Below, in pieces: positions 53,927 through 61,231 of a DNA stretch of 61,231 bases. Both the position numbers and the translations under genes were made by a program. Every line of letters begins with the position of its first letter. The stretch's first letter is position 1. Origin of the DNA: Pseudomonadales bacterium (GTDB lineage: Bacteria; Pseudomonadota; Gammaproteobacteria; Pseudomonadales; Azotimanducaceae); assembly GCA_029251375.1 (NCBI GenBank), contig JAQXDL010000012.1:1-61231 (forward strand), given 5' to 3'. Under the pieces are notes generated by a model, which saw only the letters and a program-made list of their open reading frames with translations, was not told where the DNA came from and did no database searches.

Positions 53927-53961
53927 TAAAACGCGTCTTAGCCTTATTGAAACGCGTCTTA
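53927..53961 (+). promoter_or_regulatory. Two direct copies of a palindromic operator upstream of the TetR gene
   Basis: AAACGCGTCTTA occurs at 53929-53940 and 53950-53961, exactly 21 bases (two helical turns) apart. Each copy is nearly palindromic around ACGCGT: the first, TAAAACGCGTCTTA, matches its reverse complement at 12 of 14 positions. The pair ends 42 bases before the regulator start, where a promoter should be. This is the expected layout for autoregulation by the TetR-type protein encoded next. Confidence 0.65.
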
Positions 53962-54003
53962 ATTTAACTTAGTCTAACTATCCTGACTAAATTCGGCTCA
54001 GAC

Positions 54004-54753
54004 ATGGGAAAGCGGCAAGACAACCGTGACGAGAAGCGAAAGCTGATTGTTGATTCAGCTCGACGCTTGATGCAAGCGCGGGCCACTTCCGATTTTTCTA
54101 TGCGAACCCTGGCAGACGTTGCGGGGGTCAGCAGTGCAACCCCTTATAGTTTGTTTGGCTCTAAACAAGCCGTCATTGCCGCCGTCATGGATACCGACTT
54201 CGATAACTTCACCTCAGCACTGTCAGCAAAACCGGTCATTGGACTCGACATCTTTTTCCACATGGTTGATATCACCGTTGAGTTGTTTGCGGCCAATCCC
54301 GGCTACTACAAGAAAGGTGCGCTTGCTATTCAGGCTGCGTCCGACAAGGCATTGGCATCACATTTCGGTTTGCCTCGGCATGGTTTGCTGCGGGATTTTG
54401 TCCGTGATGCCATTCAACGCGGCGACATCAATCATCGCATCAACGCAGATTCTTTTGCACTTACCCTAGGACACCAGTTTTATGGCTGGATACAGGCTTG
54501 GGCCAACGGTGATATCAAACTTGACGATCTATCAAATCGCGCTAAATACGGCATGAGCATGGCCCTTGCCGCAGCAGCAACCGCTGACGTACGCGACGCA
54601 TTAATGGTTCAGCTCCTCAATTTTCAGGACGCGCTGCCTGAGGCAGGCGCTATGGCGGCGATACAAACAACAGCTGCAATGACGACATCAGCAAATAAAA
54701 AGACAACCACAAACCTATCTAACAACAACAGTGTAAAAGAGGCATTGGGATGA
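54004..54753 (+). CDS. TetR/AcrR family transcriptional regulator
   Basis: 249 aa. The N-terminal helix-turn-helix reads 'MRTLADVAGVSSATPYSLFG' (about 36-55), the signature of TetR DNA-binding domains; the remaining 190 residues are the all-helical ligand and dimer domain. A low-complexity Thr/Asn/Ser-rich tail of about 25 residues is unusual. It is the first gene of a co-directional run (54004-59919) with overlaps or near-zero gaps, so it most likely represses this operon and responds to its substrate. Palindromic repeats upstream of its own start are the likely target. It overlaps the next gene by four bases (ATGA). Confidence 0.92.
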   Translation: MGKRQDNRDEKRKLIVDSARRLMQARATSDFSMRTLADVAGVSSATPYSLFGSKQAVIAAVMDTDFDNFTSALSAKPVIGLDIFFHMVDITVELFAANPGYYKKGALAIQAASDKALASHFGLPRHGLLRDFVRDAIQRGDINHRINADSFALTLGHQFYGWIQAWANGDIKLDDLSNRAKYGMSMALAAAATADVRDALMVQLLNFQDALPEAGAMAAIQTTAAMTTSANKKTTTNLSNNNSVKEALG

Positions 54754-54971
54754 ACACCGTTCGCAAATCGATTTTTCCATCTGCGCAAGACACCTGGGAG
54801 TCTATCGCAGCACGTGAGTTAAGCAGCTCAAGTACCGAAGAAGGCATCGCCAATCTGCAAAGCTGGAATCTGCATGTCTTTGCCCGCCCCCCTGCGCCTG
54901 CAGAATCACCACGGGCAGGCAATCCGATATTACCCAGTGACATTTTATTTATCGAGCCACCCCTCGTCTGA
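54750..54971 (+). CDS. Small protein of unknown function (73 aa) in the TetR operon
   Basis: No signal peptide, membrane helix or recognised domain. The N-terminal half 'SIFPSAQDTWESIAARE' is helical in character; the C-terminal half is Pro-rich and ends 'ILPSDILFIEPPLV'. It is translationally coupled on both sides (ATGA with the regulator and TGATG with the next gene), which is good evidence that it is expressed. It may be a subunit or assembly partner of the following small protein. Confidence 0.65.
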   Translation: MNTVRKSIFPSAQDTWESIAARELSSSSTEEGIANLQSWNLHVFARPPAPAESPRAGNPILPSDILFIEPPLV

Positions 54972-55201
54972 TGACCGACGCAAAAATAATTGCCGTCAAA
55001 CTTAGCGCGGCCCACGAAGGTGATGCCGAGCTGATTGTGGATATTCGCTACAGCAACGGAGGTGTCACACAAGTGCCGCTTGACCGTTATGCCAGCGAAG
55101 CATTAATGACCGCGTGCACCGCCGATACAGCAGATGATCTTATTGGTCATGGTTGGGAAAAAGTGCGGCGCGCATTACAGGTTTCTTATAGCCGATTTTA
55201 A
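54971..55201 (+). CDS. Small protein of unknown function (76 aa) in the TetR operon
   Basis: 76 aa, predicted alpha/beta: two strands ('IIAVKLSA', 'AELIVDIRYSNGGVTQVPL'), then a helical part 'SEALMTACTADTADDLIGHG' and a basic end 'WEKVRRALQVSYSRF'. I do not recognise a family. It is coupled to the preceding 73-aa gene by TGATG and lies 27 bases before the amidohydrolase start. The constant tight spacing suggests that both small proteins work with the amidohydrolase or the oxidoreductase. Confidence 0.65.
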   Translation: MTDAKIIAVKLSAAHEGDAELIVDIRYSNGGVTQVPLDRYASEALMTACTADTADDLIGHGWEKVRRALQVSYSRF

Positions 55202-55228
55202 AGTGGCCGGTTGGCCCGGAGTTTAATC

Positions 55229-56896
55229 ATGGATTTAGTAATCAGAAACGGAAATATTATTGATGGCAGCGGTTTGCCATCGTATTTAGGTGATATCGCG
55301 ATCAATGATGGTCGCATTGTAAAAGTCGGCAATGTTGCTGATACCGGCACAACAGAAATTGATGCACAGGGCAAAGTTGTATCGCCCGGCTTCATTGATC
55401 CTCACACACACTTTGATGCGCAGCTGTTGTGGGACGGCGCGGCTAAGCCGGCCATTGAGCATGGGGTCACGACAATTGTGCCCGGCAATTGCTCTCTATC
55501 ACTGGCACCGCTAAAAGCGGATCACCGCATGAAGTTAGTCGGCATGTTTAACCAAATCGAAGAGATGCCTTTTAAAGCCTTCGAAGAAGGTGTTGTTTGG
55601 GATTGGGAATCCTTTGAAGAATTTATCACACGCATTAAGAAAGATCTGACCATTAACGTCGCGCCACTAGTCGGTCACAGTGTCTTACGCCTGTGGGTCA
55701 TGGGTAACGAATCGATGCATCGCACAGCGACAGAGCAAGAAACGCAAGCCATGCAAGCGCTCTTGAAAGAGTGTCTGGACGCAGGCGCGATTGGTCTTTC
55801 AACTAGCTTCGTTGATATGGACGAAACGCTGCAGCCAGTCCCAAGCCGTTATGCTGACGCAGCAGAGTTAGATGCACTTTGCGCCGTATTAGGGCAACAC
55901 AATCGCATACTGCAAGTCGTTCATGAGTTTTACGATAACGACATCACCGTGGCGCGAATTGACCAACTGGCTGACATCAGCCGCAAACACAAAATCACCA
56001 CGACCCTGTCGCCATTGTTTGTCAACAACGACAACTTTGCCGGTGTCGATCAAGCCATCGCTCGCGTTGTGGAACAAAACGAAGCAGGCGCAAGAGTTTG
56101 GCCACAAGTACAGACAAGACCCATTGATATCAGCTTCACATTCTCAGTACCCAGCCTGCTGTTTATTCGTCTACGTACTTGGTACGCCGTTATGCGTTTT
56201 GGCACGCCGGAGACCATCATGGCTGCGTTTAGCGACGAAGAACAACGCAAGCAGTTAGTAGCGGAGGCCAGCAATATGATGGGGTTATGGCAGCGGTTGA
56301 TCTTGCGTCAGGTCAAGACCGAAGCGAATCAGCAGTATGTCGGCAAAAATCTTGCAGAAATCGCCGAACTACGCGGCACTGATGCATTAAACGTCATGAT
56401 TGATTTGTCCTTAGAGGAAGATCTCGATGCTCACTTCCTCTCCGCTGACATGGGTCACAACAACGACGATAAGGTTGGTAGTTTGTTACGCCACCCTCAC
56501 GTAATGATTGGTGCCAGTGATGGTGGCGCTCACATCCTGTCATTTTCCACTTACGGCGACACAGGCTATTTGTTCAGCCGGTTTGTCAGAGAAAACCACT
56601 CGATGTCGATTGAAGAAGCGGTCAAAAAGATTACATCAGATACCGCTGACATCTGGGCAATTCCACAGCGTGGTCTGTTGAAGTCTGGCTACGTCGCTGA
56701 CGTGACGATATTTGATGCGGATTTGATTGACCGCGGTCCTGAATACTACGTGCAGGATGTACCGGGCGACGGTCATCGTTACGTACGTGACAGCGCTGGC
56801 GTTGAAACGGTCATTATTGGCGGCGCCGTCGCTTACACGCAGCAAGGCGGTTATACCGATGAACGCCGTGGTGAAATCGTTGGAGGTCGCGCATAA
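55229..56896 (+). CDS. Amidohydrolase of the N-acyl-D-amino-acid deacylase family
   Basis: 555 aa, metal-dependent TIM-barrel hydrolase. 'LVIRNGNIIDGSGLPSY' opens the small beta domain; 'GFIDPHTHFDAQLLWD' holds the first metal HxH; 'VPGNCSLSLAP' has the Cys typical of D-aminoacylases; 'VGHSVLRLWVMG' and 'IGASDGGAHILSF' carry further ligands and the catalytic Asp. It should hydrolyse an amide, such as an N-acyl-amino acid; many environmental relatives have unknown substrates. ATG 55229 is chosen because GGAG lies eight bases before it. It abuts the hydrolase gene downstream with no gap. It is the first large catabolic enzyme of the TetR operon. Confidence 0.9.
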   Translation: MDLVIRNGNIIDGSGLPSYLGDIAINDGRIVKVGNVADTGTTEIDAQGKVVSPGFIDPHTHFDAQLLWDGAAKPAIEHGVTTIVPGNCSLSLAPLKADHRMKLVGMFNQIEEMPFKAFEEGVVWDWESFEEFITRIKKDLTINVAPLVGHSVLRLWVMGNESMHRTATEQETQAMQALLKECLDAGAIGLSTSFVDMDETLQPVPSRYADAAELDALCAVLGQHNRILQVVHEFYDNDITVARIDQLADISRKHKITTTLSPLFVNNDNFAGVDQAIARVVEQNEAGARVWPQVQTRPIDISFTFSVPSLLFIRLRTWYAVMRFGTPETIMAAFSDEEQRKQLVAEASNMMGLWQRLILRQVKTEANQQYVGKNLAEIAELRGTDALNVMIDLSLEEDLDAHFLSADMGHNNDDKVGSLLRHPHVMIGASDGGAHILSFSTYGDTGYLFSRFVRENHSMSIEEAVKKITSDTADIWAIPQRGLLKSGYVADVTIFDADLIDRGPEYYVQDVPGDGHRYVRDSAGVETVIIGGAVAYTQQGGYTDERRGEIVGGRA

Positions 56897-57844
56897 GTGA
56901 TTAGTCAGCGACGCATTGGCACCAATGGCATAGAACTTAATATCGCAGAAGCAGGCGAAGGTCCGTTGGTTCTAATGTTGCACGGCTTTCCAGAGTCTTG
57001 GTATTCCTGGCGGCATCAATTTGAACCGATAGCAAAAGCCGGTTACAAAGCGGTGGCGCCTGATATGCGTGGCTACGGAAAGAGCGACAAACCTGACGAT
57101 ATCAGCGCCTACAATCAGGTCGAAGTGGTGAATGACATTATCGGCTTGATCCCCGCACTCGGTTACGACACAGCCATCGTAATTGGCCATGATTGGGGCG
57201 CACCCACGGCGTGGAGTTGCGCGCTTCATCATCCCGATAAAGTCACTGCTGTCGGGGCTTTATCAGTCCCCTTCGCGCCGAGAGGCGATGTTGCCCCACT
57301 GGCGCAAATGCAGAAAATGTTCGAAGGCATGTTTTTTTATCAGCTGTACTTTCAAGAGCCAGGCATCGCTGAGGCAGAACTTGAAGCGGATGTGCGTGTA
57401 GCTCTGAAAAAGTTCTATCACATGGCATCCGGCGATTTTGATCTTACTACCCTCACGCCACAGGGCGCAGATGCAGATTTACTGTCCTCGCTACCTGAAC
57501 CCGTCAAAATGGGTGCGTGGTGCACAGACACAGATCTAGATTTTTACACCGCCGAATTTGAACGCAGCGGCTTTCGCGGACCAGTTAACTACTATCGCAA
57601 TCACGACCTAACCTGGGAGAAGACAGCCGGCGCACCAAATACGATTTCGCAACCCGCGATGTTCATGGCCGGTGACAAAGACGGCGTCATCATGATGGCT
57701 GCTGAGGCGTTACAAGCACTACCTCAGCGTGTACCCAATTTGTTGCTTAACGAACTGATACCCGGGGCCGGTCACTGGACACAGCAAGAAGCACCCGAGG
57801 CTGTGAATCGCGGCATTCTCAAATTTTTAGAGGCAGTCAAGTAA
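56897..57844 (+). CDS. Alpha/beta hydrolase, epoxide-hydrolase-like
   Basis: 315 aa. The oxyanion motif 'LHGFPESWYSWRHQ' and the nucleophile elbow 'GHDWGAPTAW' (Asp99) are those of soluble epoxide hydrolases and haloalkane dehalogenase relatives; the catalytic His is in 'GAGHWTQQE' and an acid in 'AGDKDGV'. HGFPESW and the Asp nucleophile favour epoxide opening to a diol. The start is GTG directly after the amidohydrolase stop, and the stop directly precedes the next ATG, so all three enzymes are co-translated. With the FAD oxidoreductase next door, epoxidation followed by hydrolysis is a reasonable inferred sequence. Confidence 0.9.
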   Translation: MISQRRIGTNGIELNIAEAGEGPLVLMLHGFPESWYSWRHQFEPIAKAGYKAVAPDMRGYGKSDKPDDISAYNQVEVVNDIIGLIPALGYDTAIVIGHDWGAPTAWSCALHHPDKVTAVGALSVPFAPRGDVAPLAQMQKMFEGMFFYQLYFQEPGIAEAELEADVRVALKKFYHMASGDFDLTTLTPQGADADLLSSLPEPVKMGAWCTDTDLDFYTAEFERSGFRGPVNYYRNHDLTWEKTAGAPNTISQPAMFMAGDKDGVIMMAAEALQALPQRVPNLLLNELIPGAGHWTQQEAPEAVNRGILKFLEAVK

Positions 57845-59359
57845 ATGAACGATACGAAACCCAAAGTTGTTGTCGTCGGAGCAGGCATTACCGGGCTTTG
57901 CACGGCACTCGCATTGGCCAAAGATGGTTTGCCAGTCACTATTTTAGAGCGCGACGCCCCACCCCCAACCGGCGGTGCGGATCAGGCGTTCTTTGAATGG
58001 AACCGCCGCGGCGCGGCTCAGTTTCGTCATCCGCACGCATTTCTTGCCGTCATGAGCAACCTACTGCAAGAAAGTTTTCCCGGCTTGATTGATGATTTTT
58101 TTGCCGCCGGCGCACGCAAGGTTTCATTTGAGGACATGTTGTCGCCCGAAATGGTTGAAGACTATAAACCCGAACCCGGCGATGAAAAAATGTGGCTATT
58201 GATGTGTCGTCGCGCGACGATGGAAACCGTTTTTCGTCGCTACGCTGAAAATCAGGATCTCGTCACCATCGAAAGCGATACAAACGTAACCGATCTATTG
58301 CGCCACCAAGAAGATGGTCAAATTGTCGTCGATGGCGTGACTATTCAAAAAAGAGGTGAAGAACCTTTCGACCTACACTGTGATGTGTTGATTGACGCGG
58401 CCGGCCGTAACAGCAAATTGAAAGTCTGGTTGCGCGAAGAAGGTGGCCAAATCGTAACCGAAGACGATGATGCTGAAATCGTCTATTTTACGCGACACTA
58501 TAAGTTCCTACCCGGCGTTGAAGAGCCTCAGCGAGGTACAGGCAAAGATCGCTCCTCCGGCGACCTCGGTTATATCAAATACGGCGTCTTTCCTGGTGAA
58601 GGTGGCCACTTTGCCATTATTGGCTGCCTGCATAATGATGAAACTGTGCTGCGCGATGCCGTAAAAGAAAGTGATCAGTTTGATTTAATCTGCCGCAGCA
58701 TTCCCGGCCTACAACCATGGATTGCTCCCGACAAGGCGGAGGCTACAACAAGCTCGTTCGGTTTCGGTGATATTCATGCTGTATGGCATAACTATGTGAA
58801 TGATGATCAACCCGTCGCACTGAATTATTTTGCAGTTGGCGACTCAGCCGTACGGACCAACCCACTTTACGGCAGAGGTTGCAGCACCGGTATTATCCAC
58901 GCCCACTTACTGAGCAAAGTACTGACACAAGAGTCCGATCCCTTAGCTCGGGCACTAAGATTTCATCAGGAGACGGAGGAAGAGCTTCGGCCAATTTTCA
59001 AAGCCAGCCTATCTGAAGACCGAAAAGCGATACTGAAAGCGAAAGCTGAAATTGCTGGTGAACCCCTTGAGCAAACCGACTCACTCAAAGCATGGTTTCG
59101 TATCGCCTTTGGCGACGCACTGGGTATGGCAGCGACCAAAAACATTAACGTGCTGCGCGGCGTGATGCGTACATTTAATCTGCTCGAAAAACCTGGCGAG
59201 TTCATGAAGGACTGGCGTATCGTGTTAACCACTTTTCGATACATGCTGGCGGGCCGCAAGCATAATGCGGATGCCCGCAAAGTCAGCGGTCCATCACGAG
59301 ATGAAATGCTTAAAATTGTTGAGGACTTCCGAGCATCGCAGCAGGATAAGGCGGCCTAA
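57845..59359 (+). CDS. FAD-dependent oxidoreductase (PHBH/squalene-epoxidase-like monooxygenase family)
   Basis: 504 aa. N-terminal FAD loop 'VVVGAGITGLCTAL' (GxGxxG, 12-17), 'ILERDAPP' ending the second strand, 'LIDAAGRNSKLKVWL' in the middle (the DG/NADPH-FAD-like motif) and 'AVGDSAVRTNPLYGRGCS' (GD motif contacting the FAD ribityl) fit group A flavoprotein monooxygenases. The C-terminal 100 residues are a helical extension. It probably hydroxylates or epoxidises an organic substrate with NAD(P)H and oxygen; dehydrogenase or halogenase relatives cannot be excluded. It begins immediately at the hydrolase stop. It is the largest redox enzyme of the TetR operon. Confidence 0.85.
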   Translation: MNDTKPKVVVVGAGITGLCTALALAKDGLPVTILERDAPPPTGGADQAFFEWNRRGAAQFRHPHAFLAVMSNLLQESFPGLIDDFFAAGARKVSFEDMLSPEMVEDYKPEPGDEKMWLLMCRRATMETVFRRYAENQDLVTIESDTNVTDLLRHQEDGQIVVDGVTIQKRGEEPFDLHCDVLIDAAGRNSKLKVWLREEGGQIVTEDDDAEIVYFTRHYKFLPGVEEPQRGTGKDRSSGDLGYIKYGVFPGEGGHFAIIGCLHNDETVLRDAVKESDQFDLICRSIPGLQPWIAPDKAEATTSSFGFGDIHAVWHNYVNDDQPVALNYFAVGDSAVRTNPLYGRGCSTGIIHAHLLSKVLTQESDPLARALRFHQETEEELRPIFKASLSEDRKAILKAKAEIAGEPLEQTDSLKAWFRIAFGDALGMAATKNINVLRGVMRTFNLLEKPGEFMKDWRIVLTTFRYMLAGRKHNADARKVSGPSRDEMLKIVEDFRASQQDKAA

Positions 59360-59469
59360 TTTGTCACTTGAGGTAGACTACTAACCAACTTTTTGAGTAT
59401 TGTTACCACCGGAATTTGTTTCTAACGATGCTCTTTCTTTTGATACCTATTCACTTTTTGAGAATACAT

Positions 59470-59919
59470 ATGGAACTCGTAGAAGAATTTATCTTTAACG
59501 CCAAGCTAAGAGAAGCGCTACCGATTGGAGCAGGCCCTATCGGCACACGCAATTACCTCGACATCATTAGCGGCGACGTTGTGGGCGAACGGCTCAACGG
59601 CAAAGTACTAGGCGGCGGTGAATGGGCGCTTATCGGTCCTGACGGCTTTTTGCGCGTGGATGTGCGCATGCAGGTTCAAACCGATGACGATGCTTTTCTG
59701 TATGTGCAGTACGTAGGACTTTTGGGCATGACCGACACGGCTCAAACAGCGCTTGCCAGCGGCACTGAAACTAACTTTGGCGATCAGTATTTCTATACTA
59801 ATCCACGCATAGAAACTGGTGACGAGCGTTACGCTTGGCTTAACACTACTTTTTTCGTCGGTGAAGGTAGATTTCTTGAAGGCGGTGGCGTTGAATATCG
59901 CGTTTCTCGCGTAGCCTAA
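59470..59919 (+). CDS. DUF3237 family protein
   Basis: 149 aa, single-domain beta-barrel family. 'IGAGPIGTRNYLDIISG', 'GGGEWALIGPDGFLRVDVR', 'LYVQYVGLLGM' and 'YFYTNPRIETGDERYAWLN' are the DUF3237 conserved blocks; length fits. The function is unknown, though such genes are frequent in aromatic and terpenoid catabolic operons. ATG 59470 is preferred: the longer frame from 59416 adds a spurious hydrophobic N-terminus. It follows the FAD gene by 110 bases on the same strand and is closed by a terminator, so it may end the operon or have its own promoter. Confidence 0.88.
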   Translation: MELVEEFIFNAKLREALPIGAGPIGTRNYLDIISGDVVGERLNGKVLGGGEWALIGPDGFLRVDVRMQVQTDDDAFLYVQYVGLLGMTDTAQTALASGTETNFGDQYFYTNPRIETGDERYAWLNTTFFVGEGRFLEGGGVEYRVSRVA

Positions 59920-59987
59920 AAATTTCGGGTTGATCGTTACATTGCACGCCAGCGACAAGGCTATCTAGCCCGTTATCTTTTTATTTG

Positions 59988-60013
59988 CCGTGGCTAAAAA
60001 ACCACGGGTTTTT
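59988..60013 (+). terminator. Rho-independent terminator after the DUF3237 gene
   Basis: CCGTGG / CCACGG stem with an eight-base A-rich loop, followed by GTTTTT. It ends the plus-strand catabolic operon. The minus-strand side has no T-run, so it is one-directional. Confidence 0.75.
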
Positions 60014-60036
60014 CTAGATATACCGTAAGAATTCCT

Positions 60037-60732
60037 TTACGCAGCAGCAACATTGCCTTGAGGTTTTTGCTTAGCTGATTTAAGCGCCAGATACCATTCA
60101 ACTAAAATCAAGTTTGGCACCCAAGCAATCCAGGCAACTGTCGGATAAGAATCAACGAAATCAACACCAGCCACTGCAAAAAGGCCAAGATAGACTCGCA
60201 GCATCACGGCACCAAAAGTCATTGAAAAATTCCGCATCATCCACGATTTATGTGATGCAATGTCACCGCGACGAATGCAAGCATATGCCTGCCAGCCGCT
60301 GAAAAGCCAAAGTACAGCAAGCATGCCAAAACCAAAATTTGCGACCAAGCCTCCTTCAGCATTTGGCGAAAGCACAAGACCGCCGACACCACCGACCAGA
60401 ACAAACGTCAAATAAATCCTGCCAAGCCAACGATGAATATTGATATGGTCACGCCGCAGCTTAGACCAAAATTGGAAACCGCCGGCAACGATAACGATAC
60501 CACCGCCGATCACATGCATAGATGAAAATATTGGCGACTCCGCAAATCTCGCATGGGAACCAGCACCTCCCTGCAAACCAGCTTGAAAGGCAAATGCATA
60601 CAAACCAATCGCTACACTGGATAAAATCATTAACCAAAAGGAAATACTGGTTAACCAATTCGACGAAGCTTTGCTTGGCTTAGTATCATTCGCATTTTCC
60701 TTGCTATTTGGTTTCATGGTGTTTGCGCTCAT
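60037..60732 (-). CDS. DUF2306 family membrane protein
   Basis: 231 aa. A polar 30-residue N-terminus rich in Lys, Asn and Ser, then six hydrophobic helices. 'HVIGGGIVIVAGGFQFW', 'HRWLGRIYLTFVLVGG' and 'SHKSWMMRNFSMTFGAVMLRVYL' are the DUF2306 motifs, with His residues on the helices that recall heme- or metal-binding membrane proteins; no function is established. The upstream region contains four copies of a 15-bp repeat ending 20 bases before the start codon. The gene is convergent with the catabolic operon. Confidence 0.88.
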   Translation of the reverse strand: MSANTMKPNSKENANDTKPSKASSNWLTSISFWLMILSSVAIGLYAFAFQAGLQGGAGSHARFAESPIFSSMHVIGGGIVIVAGGFQFWSKLRRDHINIHRWLGRIYLTFVLVGGVGGLVLSPNAEGGLVANFGFGMLAVLWLFSGWQAYACIRRGDIASHKSWMMRNFSMTFGAVMLRVYLGLFAVAGVDFVDSYPTVAWIAWVPNLILVEWYLALKSAKQKPQGNVAAA

Positions 60733-60752
60733 TATTTGGTCCCTGTTCTGCT

Positions 60753-60812
60753 TAGCTCTTCTTTAACTAGCTCTTCTTTAACTAGCTCTTCTCTGCTTAG
60801 CTCTTCTTCAGC
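60753..60812 (-). repeat. Four 15-bp tandem repeats upstream of the DUF2306 gene
   Basis: Units TAGCTCTTCTTTAAC (60753-60767 and 60768-60782, identical), TAGCTCTTCTCTGCT (60783-60797) and TAGCTCTTCTTCAGC (60798-60812). On the minus strand they lie 20-80 bases before the start codon. Read in one frame they give Val-Lys-Glu-Glu-Leu repeats that end in a stop overlapping the start codon (TAATG), but no start codon precedes them. Confidence 0.9.
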
Positions 60813-60940
60813 TCGACATCTTTACAGTGACAAATTGTCTTTTTAAAGTTTAATTTTGACCATGTCAATATTGAATTTATACTCTTCGGCGTAATCGGGA
60901 ATCGCGCGCAGAATCAAAATAGACCTGTTATTGTGGATCA

Positions 60941-61120
60941 CTAAGAGAGAATCTGCTTGAAGCCAACGACAGCGTGCCTATAGAGAAGAGCTTCATGACT
61001 TTCACACCAAGGGAATGCGCTCGCCGCGCCGGTGTGTCTCAAGCGGCGACGAAACATTATTTTGGTGGAGTGACTTAGTTTCTAACGGAACCTTCTCAGG
61101 TAATGGCCAAAACAACGTAA
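60941..61120 (+). pseudogene. TetR-type regulator remnant with in-frame stop codons
   Basis: The frame gives 'LRENLLEANDSVPIEKSF', then 'MTFTPRECARRAGVSQAATK' and 'HYFGGVT', a TetR helix-turn-helix, stopped by TAG (61076-61078) and continuing 'FLTEPSQVMAKTT' to TAA. The region after it is degenerate up to the window end. The usual 'helix 1' is present but altered, and there is no ribosome binding site. It is probably a decayed regulator gene; an intact downstream part outside the window cannot be excluded. Confidence 0.65.
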
Positions 61121-61231
61121 TCTTAAGGCAACGATGTGGGCCGGAAATGACGGTGGAAATGCTTAGCGACATTACGAGGTTCGAAAATCTTATCGATGAC
61201 ATAGTCATCGGCTGCTGTCATATCCATGGCT

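Noticed and set aside
60753-60845. Leader peptide made of VKEEL repeats before the DUF2306 gene
   Set aside because: The frame has no start codon after the preceding stop, so the repeats are treated as non-coding.
1-61231. CRISPR arrays, tRNA/rRNA genes, integrases and transposases
   Set aside because: No spaced identical repeats, no tRNA T-arm context and no recognisable recombinase motifs were found on reading both strands; a covariance-model search would be decisive for RNAs.

Overview
This window looks like a chromosomal piece of a marine gammaproteobacterium with roughly half G+C. The evidence is a green-type proteorhodopsin, gammaproteobacterial housekeeping families (YegD, MltC, DUF2956, RhlE), a large TonB-dependent receptor, RND efflux, exported DUF1501/DUF1800 proteins and an exosortase locus. 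No rRNA, tRNA, CRISPR array, transposase or phage gene was found. Everything was read by eye; family names come from motif recognition, not database searches.

Layout. 1-3.9 kb: end of a molybdenum hydroxylase large subunit, proteorhodopsin, and a PPOX flavoprotein. 4-11.5 kb: Hsp70-like YegD, a DUF1295 membrane protein, DUF2956, RhlE helicase, a histidine-kinase remnant, MltC-like transglycosylase and an exported nucleosidase. 11.8-16.2 kb: two-gene RND efflux operon behind a perfect 16-bp palindrome. 16.5-21.1 kb: a methyltransferase broken by an amber codon, the DUF1501/DUF1800 pair and a gamma-carbonic anhydrase. 21.4-27 kb: an OpgB-like phosphoglycerol transferase lying between two copies of a ~290-bp duplication, then an NAD-dependent epimerase-type reductase. 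27.5-32.4 kb: a compact exosortase locus (PEP-CTERM-like substrate, TPR protein, exosortase, small membrane protein, EpsI-like protein) behind a consensus sigma-54 promoter. 32.5-44.3 kb: CIA30 protein, a broken HD-domain oxygenase, a flippase-like membrane protein, a Baeyer-Villiger monooxygenase, an aminotransferase/phosphotransferase pair, a YdeP-type molybdoenzyme and a split potassium channel. 44.6-52.8 kb: TonB receptor, a 477-aa protein of unknown function, a beta-lactamase-fold hydrolase and a copper amine oxidase. 53-60.7 kb: an SDR, then a tightly packed TetR-led catabolic operon (two tiny proteins, D-aminoacylase-type amidohydrolase, epoxide-hydrolase-like enzyme, FAD oxidoreductase, DUF3237), then a DUF2306 membrane protein. 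The window ends in a TetR-type remnant.

Two themes stand out. The first is the self-contained sigma-54/exosortase module at 27.5-32.4 kb. The second is several otherwise well-preserved reading frames each stopped by one in-frame nonsense codon (TAG, TGA and TAA all occur), which suggests gene decay, strain polymorphism or consensus errors. The biology is that of a light-assisted aerobic heterotroph using oxygenases, amine oxidase and amidohydrolases on dissolved organic matter.
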